This document shows positions 44,506 to 56,702 of a stretch of 64,000 nucleotides of DNA, in pieces (position 1 is the stretch's first letter; each line of letters begins with the position of its first letter). A program made the position numbers and the translations under genes. Origin of the DNA: Athripsodes cinereus (lineage: Eukaryota; Arthropoda; Insecta; Trichoptera; Leptoceridae); contig OX388311.1 in the NCBI GenBank assembly GCA_947579605.1, positions 27,282,951 through 27,346,950 on the forward strand, read 5' to 3'. Under the pieces are notes generated by a model. That model did not search any database and was not told the origin of the DNA. It saw nothing but the letters and a program-made list of their open reading frames with translations.

Positions 44506-45239
44506 GAGAGAGAAAGAGAGAGATGAAAGGATAATACAAGGAGCTGATTAAACAAAAATCACGCATGCATGGTCTTGGTTGTCTACAGTACCTACTCGTA
44601 ATGCAGTAGATCTATTATTTTTTTCTAAATGCATAGATTCATACTTCAGTCGAATCCCTTAATTTGCCTGAAAAGGGCCAAAAAGAAAGATGTATTATAT
44701 GAAACACTCGTCCAAATAGTACTTAATATAATAAATAGATACAATAATACGTACATAATTATGTACGTACAATAATATCTTGAGAAAATAATCGCAACAT
44801 TGTATGCAATATATAGAACAAGTTGTTTGTGTATTTTATCTAAAATAAACAAACTTCTTCCACTACAAAATTATCAGAAGTGCATAGCTCACAACATACC
44901 TATTTATGGAATAAAAAATAATAATTTATTTCCAATATCATTTGCAGTTATTTTATTCATAACTCAGTATCGTTAATTTAAAACATATCTCAGCTAATCG
45001 TAAATTTGTTGACGAAAAAGTTACCGTCGTTAACTATCTGTAAATGTAACGTGAGTTATAGTCGGCCATCGCGAATGAATAAAAATAAAGATCTTTCCGT
45101 GCTTTTTTCAAAAAAAAAAATAAAAAAATATATATAACAGGGATGAGTACCAATTCTGTTAAAAATAAATTGGTTGGGGGGGTCTCCTGTAGAAAAAAGT
45201 ATCGGACTTAATTTAACGGAAACTTTTTTTAATTTGTTT

Positions 45240-45395
45240 ACTTTTATAATCTTTCGTTCGACGATACAGGATGTCACACATGCTGAATGTCTTAATTTTA
45301 TATGGCACAGAGAGGACAGCTTGCATGTTCATAGCAATCAGTTGGTCTGCTGGCTACTTCACGTGTGGGTAATGTCGTGATGGCATAATAGTAGT
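45240..45395 (+). repeat. dispersed repeat family A, copy 8
   Basis: CACATGCTGAATGTCTTAAT, GGCACAGAGAGGACAGCTTG, TCAGTTGGTCTGCTGGCTAC, AATGTCGTGATGGCATAAT. The 5' third is degraded. Confidence 0.75.
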
Positions 45396-46394
45396 AGAAA
45401 TGATAAAAACATTACTCAATTCGTTGTTAATTCACCATCGGAACTGTCCTCATTGATCCAGTTAAAAAATAAGACAATTTTTAGGTAAAAGTTACTCATC
45501 ACAATTTTTACAGACATTGATTAACTTGTTAATCCATTAATCGTTAATATCTAGATCTGATTTATTTAATAAATAACATCTATATTACATTAATAATATT
45601 ACCACTTAGTGACTGATTATTTTGCCACAATAAAATAATGACAAATCAAAACAATATCAGCGCCGTGTTATATTGTGATTGTGATGCGTTGCTGAACTAT
45701 TATATGACCTCTGTAGCTACCATGACACTTAGAAAATGAAACAAATAAATCAAAATTATAAACAACCCATAGGGGATCATTAAACATTTAATGTTTGATA
45801 TTCATAGGTTTGTAAGTACAAACCTCATTTATTAATATTTACAATATATTGTATTTTATATTAAGAAACAAAGGGCAGAAAAAGGTACGCGACAAAGGTA
45901 AATTGACGCGACATTAATAATAAAAACATTATTTTAAAGTAACTGCCATTGAATCTGTAAAAAAATATTAATCAAAATTGAAAGAGTTAATGTGTATGGT
46001 AGTAGCTGGGAGTCACTAAATATAATAGATTTTTAAGTTTTAAATTGCCTGTTAAAAGAAATATCACGTTTTTTACTAAGAGCTTACTGACCATTGGATG
46101 AAACAATTTCCTTGAGGAAAAATGGCAATGAAATGTAAAAAATGATAATAAGTGATGTTAATAGTTTCAAAAGTGCATTAAAATGTATTTGACGTTTTTT
46201 CACGAATACCTTCGATATTTATGATTAACAATTATTGCACGATATATTTTTGCAAGTACAGACTTTGAATATTGTATCTAAATCAAGATAACATCAAAAC
46301 ATATTTTATCAGCGTTTGATATTCATTCAATGCATGTAATTTATATTACAGTTTTTCGTAAATACAAAAACATCTAGAAGAAAATGATTAAATT

Positions 46395-46682
46395 ACTTAT
46401 ATCGCTATTAAAAAATAGGGGTTGATGGTAGAAGGATGAAAATTTAGGGCTGTATGTATTTTCAATACCTCACCATAAAAAAATAAAAAAAAAATTGTCC
46501 AAAAAATAATTTAAAAAAATTCGGGGTGGACCACCATTAACTTTTAGGTGTATAAAAAATAGATGCTGGCCGATTCTCAGATCTACCCAATAAGCACACA
46601 AAATTTCATCAAAATCGGTTCAGCCATTTCGGAGGAGTATGTTAACAAACACCGTAACACGAGAATTTTATATATTAGATTA
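46395..46682 (+). mobile_element. unclassified repeat family C, copy 1
   Basis: Shares with 60.55-60.84 kb: ATATCGCTATTAAAAAATAG, GGGTTGATGGTAGAA, GGCCGATTCTCAG, AAGCACACAAAATTTCATCA, TTTCGGAGGAGTATG and the terminal ACGAGAATTTTATATATTAG. Confidence 0.8.
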
Positions 46683-47734
46683 TTCAATTTTTCGACCCCG
46701 GAACACGCTCAATAAGTGAGAGTGTTTAAGAGGGTATTAATTTCCCTATCGCATACTCGCACAAAGTTACATTGAACTCTGTGTAGTTGATTTACGTACT
46801 AAAGAAAGAAATATACCTAGTATTCAAGTTCCTATTGGCTGTGTATACCGGTGACGTTGGTTTTATATTCCCTGACCCCAGCAGCACTTGAAGGGATTCC
46901 GAACCGAAGTATTATTGAACCCTCCTATACAACTTATGTATTAACCGAACACATGTTACATTATACAGTACAACTTTCTATACGCATAATATATATTGAG
47001 GCATTCCATGGACTGTAGTAGAAGTAGATTACAATATTATATCACCCATACAAACAAAAAATGAATATTTAAACTTTGTTAACTAAGCATGTCTAAAGAT
47101 GTTTAACGAATACCTGCCTCTTACAGAACACTTAAAAACTAACAAAAAAAAATAACAGAAAATAAATGCAATTTATTATTTTGTGCTGGAGTATTGTTGG
47201 TTTGGGTTGCAATACATATCGAGATTGATACCTAATGGCAGCATCAATCATGTATCGGGTACGATGCCAGAAAGATAGAGAGAGAGAGAAAAAGAAAATA
47301 ATAAAAATTTAAAGGAATAATTTTAACCAGGCACAATGTTTGAACTTTGCTAATTTTGGTTCGTGAGTAAGATGTCATTCAGTCGAGTTTAACAGTCGGT
47401 ATAGGAATTATTCCTTGTTTTAGTGAATATGGCTGTGTAAGTAGGTACCTAAAAATTACATGTGATTACACTTATACACAACATTAAAATTATTATCTAC
47501 CTACCTACATCTTACATTAAATCACTCGTATTCACATAACAGAATAACTGGTGTTATGTCTGATTAAGAGACACATTACGAACAAACAGAGATTAACGTT
47601 ATTCCTACTTTATGTCCGGCTAAAATTATTGACGATTTTTTTTGGTTATATATCTTTGTTATAGAAATAAAGCTGCCATTAGAAAATTTATAAATTTATG
47701 AAACACAATGCTTCATGATAATGTGTGAAAAAGT

Positions 47735-47935
47735 ACGGGCATCCCAAAACCACGTGGCTTGATAGCATGGATCAATTTTTCAACCGTGTGTTGAGTAAGA
47801 GAAATCGACGTGCATGTTAGAGAGATTGCATGAATATAATATAGAAGAAGCGAAAGAAGTACGGATGTTAGGATAGATTTATATTGCGTTTCGTTCTCTC
47901 TGCCTACCCCGTTTGGGATACGGTGTGAGGAAGTA
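47735..47935 (+). mobile_element. LINE 3' end fragment
   Basis: A plus-strand frame with RHPKTTWLDSMDQFFNRVLS then a 3' region TGCCTACCCCGTTTGGGATA. It resembles the C-terminus and 3' UTR of endonuclease-RT LINEs. A related scrap, GCATGAGAAATTGTATGAAT with AGAAGTGAAAGAAGTATG, lies at 49105-49165. Confidence 0.5.
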
Positions 47936-48899
47936 GTTGGTATAATAAAGTAATTTAAACTGATGAAACGATTTAAAATGCGATATAATATTGAGAAATA
48001 TTTAGTAAGGTTTTTCATTTAAGACAGGTCGAAATATATATTTTCTTTGTAAGTAGGTAATGACACCTTCCTGAAATGAAACCCTCCTTTACACGAGAGA
48101 GACTTGTCTCTATAAGGAGGATGTTTAGATTTAAGTTTTTATCAAATTGTCTATGTATTGTTATATCTGTGTTGTTTCTTGTGTTCAATAAAATAAATAA
48201 ATAAAAAAAAACGAATATTTTAAGCATTAATAAAAACTTAGGTCCTTGTGATAAATTAAATATAATTTATGTGATAATCATTAATACTTAATTATTATTT
48301 TTAATCTGCTACGTGGTCTTGGAAAAGATGATATGAAATAGGAGATTAATTTGTATTACAAGTTTACTGATTTGTACGATAACAACAAAATGTTGATTAA
48401 AATATTCAATAAAACACTCACCAGTTTTATCAAGACGCATTGCTGTTATGAATAACTAAATAAATTATTTTATCTTGAAATAATAAAAAAACACGTGGTC
48501 TTTGATACTGACAGTACTGAATAATCGAAACTAGCGGAACAGTAGAACAATTTAAAATGAGTAATTTTTTTGTTGTATATCCCTACAATATTTTTAAGTG
48601 CAACATTTATTATGGATTAATAATTAATTGTGACAATAATATATAGTAACTTAAGAAGGTAGATACCTACATAATTTAAATGTGTGTTGCCGTACGTCAC
48701 GTGGCGTCAGGCAGCACAACAAAACATTGCACCAAAATGGATGATTATTCCATAGAAAAATTATCTATACGTATTGAGATATAAAAGACACTCCGTAGCA
48801 ACATTTTACATTAGGTATAGCAATAATTCTGTAATAGCACCCCGGTGTTTTGTTCTCGCATGAAATAGTCAAATCTTATTCTCAAAAATAAGTAAATAG

Positions 48900-49055
48900 T
48901 TTTATTTTTTTTTAAATTTATTTATTCATTCTTTTCTGTTCATTGACCAAAATATTCACAAATTTAGAGAAAAATGTATTCAAATGAGATATAATCAATA
49001 TACAGAGGGCGAGTTTATCGCAGAGGCGCGATCCCTTCCAACTAACCCAAAAATA
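48900..49055 (-). mobile_element. retroelement tail family B, copy 5
   Basis: TTATTCATTCTTTTCTGTTC, ATACAGAGGGCGAGTTTATC, TTCCAACTAACCC. Minus orientation, 550 bp from an oppositely oriented copy. Confidence 0.8.
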
Positions 49056-49604
49056 CAAAAAAAAGTTATACATAAAAAATTATAAAATGAGCATATATAC
49101 ACGCGTGCATGAGAAATTGTATGAATGCAGAAGAAGTGAAAGAAGTATGTAAAGATATAGTATGTAAAGATTAGTTTTCTTATAGCTGAGTTCAGACTAC
49201 ACGGTGAACACAGAGGATGAACGTTGGGCTCATTCAAAACGAACGATGCAAATTATGTACGTAAGTCAAAATCGTTCTTTAGACGGAAAATCTGATAAAT
49301 TTTCATTCACTTAATGCGAACGGAAATGGCTGTCACATAGAGGTCAAATATTGTATCGAAATAAACGTAATATTTATTTAAAATATTATAAAAATGTTTT
49401 GTTTAAGTAACTTTCGCTAATCAATTTTTTTTCTTCGATAACCCGTGTTCTAGAAAGTCAAAATTGAGATTTAGGTCAAAAGAATTTGAATGCCGTTTAG
49501 AAATAAATATGGCTTCTGTATCCTAGTCCCTTTTCCTACATATTCTTCTCCTTTTTTACCTCCTCTTTCCTTTCTTTAAAATTTTCTTTATGTGAAAGTT
49601 TTAT

Positions 49605-49758
49605 GAAATTGGGTTAGTTGGAAGAAATCGCGCCTCTGCGATAAACTCGCCCTCTGTATATTGATTGTATGATTGTCTTTGTTTGAAATGTATTTTTGTG
49701 TGAATTTGCTTGTTATCAATGTACAGTAAAGAATAAATAAATAAAATAAATAAAAAAA
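49605..49758 (+). mobile_element. retroelement tail family B, copy 6
   Basis: TGGGTTAGTTGGAAGAAATC, GCGATAAACTCGCCCTCTGT and TCAATGTACAGTAAAGAATA then (AAAT)n. Best-preserved copy. Confidence 0.85.
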
Positions 49759-50520
49759 TTATCGTGACAATTTTTGGTTTGGTTTGGTTTTTGATTTCTC
49801 ATCTTAGAAAACATAATCTAAATGAATGGAAATAATTATATATACATATTAAACATAAATTGAAACTGTAACTAATAGAGGCAAGAAGTAACTAAATGGC
49901 TGATTTAAATAATCTATGTATCCATTACTATCGGTTAAAATATATTATACAACACATTTTAACTAATAGTAATGGATCGGAAGATTATTGGAACCGAACC
50001 GTAAATGTCTTACACGCACAATTTACCCTGCTGATTATTTACTTAGTTATATTAGATAAAAAAACTAAGATATCATATCAGTCATTTACAATGTAAAGAT
50101 GTGCATACTACATCATTACATTATCAATAAATGATTTACGATATGCTAAGAATAAAAGAATCACTAAACATTCTTATGTATTTGCCATGTTCCTTTCCAC
50201 TTCAGTTTATCATCGCAATATTTGCTCTTCAAGGCGTTCGATAAATTTTATTTTATAAAGAGTACATTAAAAGAAATCAGCAGAGATAAATAAATATTTT
50301 TATGACTTTTATGTTGTTTGTGCCAATACCAATCAGAGTTGAACAACCTTAATCTAAACTAATTCATTGAACACATATTATTATACAGGAGTATACGAAT
50401 TATAGTTCGCATACTGAATGCCGTGTATTTAGAATGGGCTCATTTCATTCGCTATCGGCTCTAAAAGAGGTATGGTACCCAATTAAGTACGTTTGAGGTA
50501 GGTACCCAATTAAGTACGTT

Positions 50521-50653
50521 TGCGCTCTGATATCAGAGCGCAAGGAATGTCGTGGAAAGAGGTGACGCAATTGGCACAGAGACGCTCTGAATGGAGGAGG
50601 CTGATTTCTGCCCTGTGCTCCCGAGAGGAGCGTTGAGGGCGATGATGATGATA
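50521..50653 (+). mobile_element. second young LINE copy, last 130 bp
   Basis: Differs by only about two or three bases from 38737-38855 through the stop codon, with the same GATGATGATGAT tail. Flanks share TACGTTT, a possible short target duplication. Preceded by a 22-bp duplication of GGTACCCAATTAAGTACGTT. Confidence 0.85.
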
Positions 50654-50949
50654 TACGTTTATCTATTCGTTTCTTTATGATAAGTAGCAGTTTTCTACGT
50701 CATCTGAAATATTCAGAAAAGTCAACAATACATATACCATGTTCTTAGAAGACAGAACCAATCTTCCTGAAAAACACATTTAGTATTGTTGAAATAACTT
50801 TATTTTCCGGACATTTCAGAAGTCTAAGGACTTCTATTTATCCGTTTAGGTGACAATTTCTAATTCTTTCAACTCTTTCGAGTACCACTATGCCAGCAAC
50901 ACATTTAGTAGTAAAAATATATTGTTTCCGTTTACTTTCTTTCATTCAT

Positions 50950-51105
50950 CCATTCATATCATCACGTCATTTCCCTCAAGTGGGGTAGTCAGCGGACCAA
51001 CTGCGCGTAACAAATATACAAGTTGTCTTCTTCGTGTCAATAAAAGGACGGGAGGCATTCAGGACGGGTGGCATATCCCATCGCTGAACTGATGATGTTA
51101 AATGT
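50950..51105 (-). repeat. dispersed repeat family A, copy 9
   Basis: CAAGTGGGGTAGTCAGCGGA, GTGTCAATAAAAGGACGGG, CATTCAGGACGGGTGGCAT, CATCGCTGAACTGATGATG. Inverted, nearly complete. Confidence 0.8.
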
Positions 51106-51204
51106 ATTAAAAACTAACAGAAAAGAATTGGAGATCTATTTTTAACCGGGGACTCCACAGGACTTTCTAATTTATTGTCAAAAATATTGTTTTGTGTTAG
51201 TTAT

Positions 51205-51573
51205 TAGTGATGTAACGAATATTCTCATTCGCGAATATTCGCATTCGCAAAAAAAATATGCGAATGTTTTGCGAATATTATTTCGGTAATAAAGTATCGG
51301 ATATTCGGTAAAAGTACCGGAACTTACCCGGTACATTGCAAAAAAAGGTACTGCAAGAAAATGTTTTTTAAGAAAACCGAGGAGTTTTGAAATATTTTAA
51401 ATTCCTATACCATTTGGAAATTCGGCGACGGGGGGGTAGAAATTTTAATTATTGAGCAATATTGTCGAAATCTAAGCAAGTCAATATTCGCTATTCGCAT
51501 TCGCGAATGTCGGCAACAAATATTCGTATTCGCATTCGCGAATATCCAAAATCACACATTCGTTACATCACTA
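51205..51573. mobile_element. hAT-type MITE with CGAATATTCGC-rich arms
   Basis: Ends TAGTGATGTAACGAAT and ATTCGTTACATCACTA. Flanks TTAGTTAT and TTAGTGAA share their first five bases. The arms repeat ATTCGCATTCGCGAATAT, itself palindromic. Confidence 0.8.
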
Positions 51574-52199
51574 TTAGTGAAACATAATTTTTGATAAGTT
51601 GTTTTGTCTATTTGGTATAAATGATGAACAAAATAACTTAGGTATTGAAAAAATCAATAAGGATAAAATAAGATTTGTAATTGTTCTAAATCTAGTTTAA
51701 AAATATTGTATAATTTCTCTGTGACATTTTGTTGACATCGATTGATCAACACAATCCCTAATCATTTATTACATCTGTTCAACTCTGGTACACATAAAAC
51801 GATGACTGAAATCATACTAAATCAATTTGCGCAGTTTAGGAAAAAAATGTACGACTAATGTTATAAATGAGTATCACGTAATAAAGCCAGCTGAATTTAC
51901 ATTTAAAAATGTAAATAGTCACAAAAATGAACTATGCTGATATAACTTAAACGCAACCGATATACTACAGTTTCACAACACAGGTTATATAGATATATTA
52001 TTGTCAAGCTAACTTGACGAAAGCGCTTGAGTATTAATAAATCAACAGTGAAAAGTAAGCAGTGTTTTATTGATATCAAATATGTTTAAAATGTTTTTCA
52101 CAATGTGAACACACAAACTCTAGATCATCAGATATATTATTGTTTACTTAGAGGGATTTTTATCTTTCAAAAAAAGTTTTAATTACATCAAACTATTTA

Positions 52200-52335
52200 A
52201 TTAATTGTGTCGGTGCACGCGTTGTAGAATTCAATAACTAGGCAAATTGAAACAAGACGTGTTTCTTTCTATTATAGATTATAAATTGTGAGAGTGACGA
52301 CTTTCGACTTATCAGATCACTATCAATATGATTGA
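52200..52335 (-). mobile_element. relative of the 27.2 kb foldback element
   Basis: ATTGTGTCGGTGCACGCG, GTAGAATTCAATAACTAGGC, TTGAAACAAGACGTGTTTC and CGACTTTCGACTTATCAGAT match that element read from the other strand. Arms are degraded. Confidence 0.6.
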
Positions 52336-52620
52336 TAATAGCTTAACTTAATATTATCTACTTACCAAAATTCTCATTTTAATATTGAAATTGCCATAAT
52401 AACGCAATTCAACATCAAATATGAAAAGGGCGTCGTATTTAGGAAGAAAATCGTGCAATGAAGTATTTTTAATTATCTGTTATTTTATTCAAACCAAAAT
52501 CAAGATATAGTGAAAAAATATCAGTTGAACAATTGCAAAACAATACTAGTATTATTTATTCACATCAATAGGTCGGAGCCTCTATCGAAGCAAAAATTAA
52601 CAAAATTTTATATTACGGCA

Positions 52621-52830
52621 GATATAGTTTGCTCCAACGCATTTTGAAGGGAAGAATTGAGGGCAGTCGCGGTGTGGGAAGGCGGCAGATGTCCTGGCTA
52701 GAAGTATCCGAGAGTGGACCGGAGTCCAGAGGGTGGAAGAAATGTTCCGGCTACCACAGGACAGAGAGGCCTACGCCAGAGTGATAGTCAACGTCAGGGG
52801 ACCTGACATGGCACTTTAAAAAGAAGAATT
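52621..52830 (+). mobile_element. LINE 3' tail, same family as the copy at 5.3-5.6 kb
   Basis: RYSLLQRILKGRIEGSRGVG then RRQMSWLEVSE and, in another frame, EAYARV-like DREAYARVIVNVRG, then GACATGGCACTTTAAAAAG. Frameshifted. Confidence 0.65.
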
Positions 52831-53608
52831 TACGATAATGCACCTAAGAAAAATGATTTACGCATTCGGGATATACCTACATGATAATTATTAGAAAAAC
52901 TTACAAAAAAAGTAAAAATATAGGGTGGCTACTGGTTAGGGTTTGTCATTTGAAAAGTGATTTCGACTGATTTTAACTGAAAAGATATTTTTAATGTATT
53001 TTTTCAATAGATTTAATTCAATTTCAACGTCAGAGATGTAACCATGTAACAAAATACGACATTTCGCGTGCCACTAAATACCAATAAACATTATTGTTTT
53101 ATTAAAGCATCATTCACATTATTTCACTTTGGATGGATGATGATCATCCAAAGTGTCAGGGTATAAGCTGTTTATTAAAGTGAACACATCTATACATTAA
53201 TTGTTCATCTTATGCTTTCACTGCCTATACACATGGTCATGTTATCTGTGGTTTGATGTATTATCTTTAAAAAAAATATTAAATCAAAAATAAACATTTA
53301 TTATAAAGGAGAATTATTACAACTCTCGTAAGCGCACAACAAAATACATTATGTTCGTTTTGTGTGTGATTCTGACATTATTGACTAATTCATAGAGAAT
53401 AGGACAAATAATAGGAATAACCTTATTTATGGTCGTTTCAGTGAAAGGGCCTTTCTTCATAATTATGTCGGGTGGTACCTAAATCGTTTCATCCGTCATT
53501 GCCAGTGATCACTATTGAAGAAACGTCTATTCACACTTTTTAATTTGAAGTATCATCCAGAGTGATCACTAAAAGTGAATAAGTCTGAATGCCCCTTATA
53601 GTATAGAG

Positions 53609-54101
53609 TAGGGGTCACCAATTACTTTCATTAGGGGTCCGTTTTTTTTTTAAATAAAATAACTGTTGCGGGCCAGAAAGGAAAAAGCCCAACCCCCCCC
53701 CCCCCCGCTACAAAATAAAATAAAACGAATGGGTTACGGGACATTATTTTATTACATAGTAAATAAACAATTAATCAATGAGAGAAATGTCAGTTTTTGC
53801 ATTGAACTATCCGTCCGAAGTTTGGACTAAAGTTAGTACAGGCTATTGTCATTAAATCTTGGAATTGTTCATTGGTAAGTCTGCTCCGGAATTTATTTTT
53901 AATGAAGATCATCTTTGAAAACGCTGCTTCATTAACATAATATGTTGACCCAAACAAAGTGAGAAGTTTCAGGGCTATTTTTTTTTAATTCTGGATATTT
54001 ATTACACTGTAAAATATTAGTTTGTATTTTTAACACAAGGTCCGCACAAAATAGGTTGACGGTCCGGATGCGGACCGCGATCCGCAATTTGGTGACCCCT
54101 G
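53609..54101. mobile_element. hAT element with perfect 8-bp target duplication
   Basis: GTATAGAG is exact at 53601-53608 and 54102-54109. Ends TAGGGGTCACCAA and, inverted, CAGGGGTCACCAA. A C16 run lies near 53693. Contains a transposase remnant on the minus strand, listed next. Confidence 0.92.
53790..54005 (-). pseudogene. hAT transposase C-terminal dimerisation domain remnant
   Basis: The minus-strand frame reads KLLTLFGSTYYVNEAAFSKM then IFIKNKFRSRLTNEQFQDLM and ends at a stop at 53790-53792. Upstream, YPELKK is separated by a one-base shift in an A run. This is the hAT dimerisation signature. The catalytic core is missing. Confidence 0.85.
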
Positions 54102-54479
54102 GTATAGAGTAACGCGCATATTATCAAAGCCTACCTAATATTTACCTTTACTTTGATGGTATGTACACAATGTTTACTAGGTAGGTACCTACTCATATCA
54201 ATGAAATTAAAACATTGCGCATGTGTTTTATAAAGAATCATTAGGTACCTACGTACATTCAGCTCAGATGTTAGTGTTATACATCATAACATAATATGAA
54301 GTTATTTCATAACACTCGCTAGTCTACGTATTATCATAATATTATTATTGTACTAAGTGATCGGAAAATTCATTCATTACTACCTATGCAGGTAATAAGA
54401 TTTTTCACGACAGAAGAATAAGGATGATTTGATATCTATCTATCTACATATATAATAGGTCTCTCGGTCTTTTTAGTAA

Positions 54480-54650
54480 GTTTTCGAGTGTCCTGTAAAA
54501 GATAGATGTTCGTAAAACCTCACCTATAAGAATTTACATCAGCAATTCAACGATGAGGGAACCCACTCATCCAGAATGTTTTACTTTTTTATTCAACCTG
54601 CAAGTTTATTAGGGACTTGCAGTTACGGCATTTCCAACAATTGGGGTAAT
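54480..54650 (+). repeat. dispersed repeat family A, copy 10
   Basis: TTTTCGAGTGTCCTGTAAAA, GATGTTCGTAAAACCTCACC, TCCAGAATGTTTTACTTTTT, CTTGCAGTTACGGCATTTCC. The end is degraded. Confidence 0.7.
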
Positions 54651-54995
54651 TATCATCTTCTTTACGCATTATTTAGTCATTTTATTTTGACGCCTAGACC
54701 GTCTCAAGGGCGCCAGTGAAGAGTTCAGTTTTTAATTTGATATATTTATTTGCTCAATGCCATTAAAACTTTTTGCCAAAACAATCCCAGAGAGATATCT
54801 GCTTAACAACAATATTTACGTAACATTCATCATTTTACAAGTTGTTGAATAATATCGTATCTAAATAAGTAAATAATGTAAAACATTTGATAATTATAAT
54901 AAAAACAAAATCGAAGGTTAGGTATGCTTTGATCTTATGAACATTATTTAAATTAAAAGTAAAAATGAAATATTAATTTGATTTTTACAACTTAC

Positions 54996-55028
54996 CCCAT
55001 TCGCTTGTCTTCTCTGTACATATTCCAT
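54996..55028 (-). CDS. candidate alternative first coding exon (11 codons)
   Basis: Reads MEYVQRRQANG from ATG at 55028, ending in GGG|gtaagt, a strong donor. Phase is 0, exactly that of Rab32 exon 2, 22.6 kb downstream on the same strand. No other minus-strand gene between them could accept it. In several animals Rab32 has only a short segment before the GTPase fold, which this exon would give. It remains a prediction: an 11-codon open stretch with a donor can arise by chance. Confidence 0.4.
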
Positions 55029-56168
55029 GATATTATTAAATTTAAAAAATATATATACTGAATTAGTAAAAAAAACAACTATAAATAAAGTTTAAAAATC
55101 TTTGTCCTGTCACATATACACTGTCACACACACACGAAGAATCAATAGAATGTCATCAATTCACAAAACAAAAAATAAATAAAAGTCAATTCATTGTAAG
55201 CATTAATGAAACAATTTTCACACGTAATTTCATTATTCGACTTTGAAAAAGAATACGTTTTATATATTTTTGAAATAAAGTCAAATATTATCTATCTATC
55301 TATCAACGTTATTAATAAATAAAAAAAAACACCTGAGAGTGAATTTACGTATAACCTCAACACCAACGTGACAACACTGATGCACTCGTGAACTGATAAG
55401 AAATAAGAGAACAATAATAATTGTATGTAGTATGTAATGACATACAATAATTTATTATTTTCAAACGTAAAGTATAGTACGTCTCAATATTTCAATGCAA
55501 TAATGAATAATAAAACATCTCGAGAATTATAATTATATAAAGTAGTTAATTATTAAATATTTATTTATTTCTTTTGAAATAATGATAATTACACATTTTG
55601 ATACTTTTGTATCAACAGCCAACTTATTAATATTATTATCTATGTTTTCTGTATAGACACTGTGTGCTCTCTACTATACATACCTACTGTTTGTTTGTAT
55701 GACGGAGCCTATTTAGTGATAAGATATTATGTTTTTATGCTTATACCTAGGTAAGTATCATGATATCGGTGTTGCTATATACATCATAGGCTTTATTATT
55801 ATTATATGAAAATGTTTTTATCGTCGTCAAAGAGTCAAAGTATTGACTTATCGATACCAATACTTTGATATCATTAAGGTGACCAATCTTTATGCAACGA
55901 AAAGAATAATAAATCTTTATTAAGAGAGCAATAAAAAATTAATACATGAACCAATAAGTACCTAATAGTGTTTTTTCCAATTGTGGACTTGTCTCAAGAG
56001 CAACGTTTTCCAATCAACCAAAAGAACGCACTCGTTAAATGAAATTTTTGCAATTTATTGAATTTTGCACATCTATGCAAATGCAAGTGAAGATTTAAGA
56101 ATATTACTCAACATATTATCCTTCATCACCATAACAAGCGGATTGTGCAAACTTTTCAATGTGCGAAA

Positions 56169-56423
56169 TGCCGTGTACAGACAGCTGGATGCGAACGTCA
56201 ATCATCAAGCATCAAGCAAAAATCTTAAATCTTTCGGCGACAATTCGGAGCATTCTCCGAAGAAATATTCGAATGAATGCCTTCGTTACCATTCCATGAG
56301 ACGTAACGAAGGCATTCATTCGAATATTTCTTCGGAGAATGCTCCGAATTGTCGCCGAAAGATTTAAGATTTTTGCTTGATGCTTGATGATTGACGTTCG
56401 CATCCAGCTGTCTGTACGCGGCA
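56169..56423. mobile_element. long foldback MITE (255 bp)
   Basis: Ends TGCCGTGTACAGACAGCTGG and, inverted, TGCCGCGTACAGACAGCTGG. The arms (about 115 bp) are almost perfect reverse complements through GGATGCGAACGTCAATCATC, GGCGACAATTCGGAGCATTC and GAATGAATGCCTTCGTTA, around a short loop at about 56296. No clear target duplication. Confidence 0.9.
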
Positions 56424-56702
56424 AAACAGGAATGGTGTCCCGAAGCTTACAAATCGGCTTAGGCTGCAAAGTTTTCTTCAATCAGAGAGGTCTAGAATTT
56501 CTGATTAATTATGTTTAATAATATATATTTTCAATATTTTACGATTGCTATAGGTACATATTTTTTAAACTAGTCAGAAGAAATACCTATAGCGCTTTAC
56601 GATAAACTCTCCTTCTCAAAGTATTTTAAACTTCAGAATAATTCAGTATAACACTTCAGAATAATTTAACACTCTTAAATGACTGGTGTATCCAAAACCA
56701 AC

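Larger units (their letters stand above)
35826..54995. other. repeat-rich DNA upstream of (or long intron within) Rab32
   Basis: The first 250 bp upstream of the long first exon is less AT-rich (CACCCGGCCGACATG; ACCGGGAGGGTAGGGGG) and could hold a promoter, though no TATA or initiator is defined. Beyond it I find only the separately listed elements. If the start exons at 55.0 and 63.3 kb belong to Rab32, this is intron. Stretches 40.6-42.2 and 45.4-46.3 kb show nothing. Confidence 0.5.

Noticed and set aside
56065..56481. 100- and 89-codon frames on opposite strands
   Set aside because: Both lie on the arms of the foldback MITE; the palindrome produces open frames on both strands.
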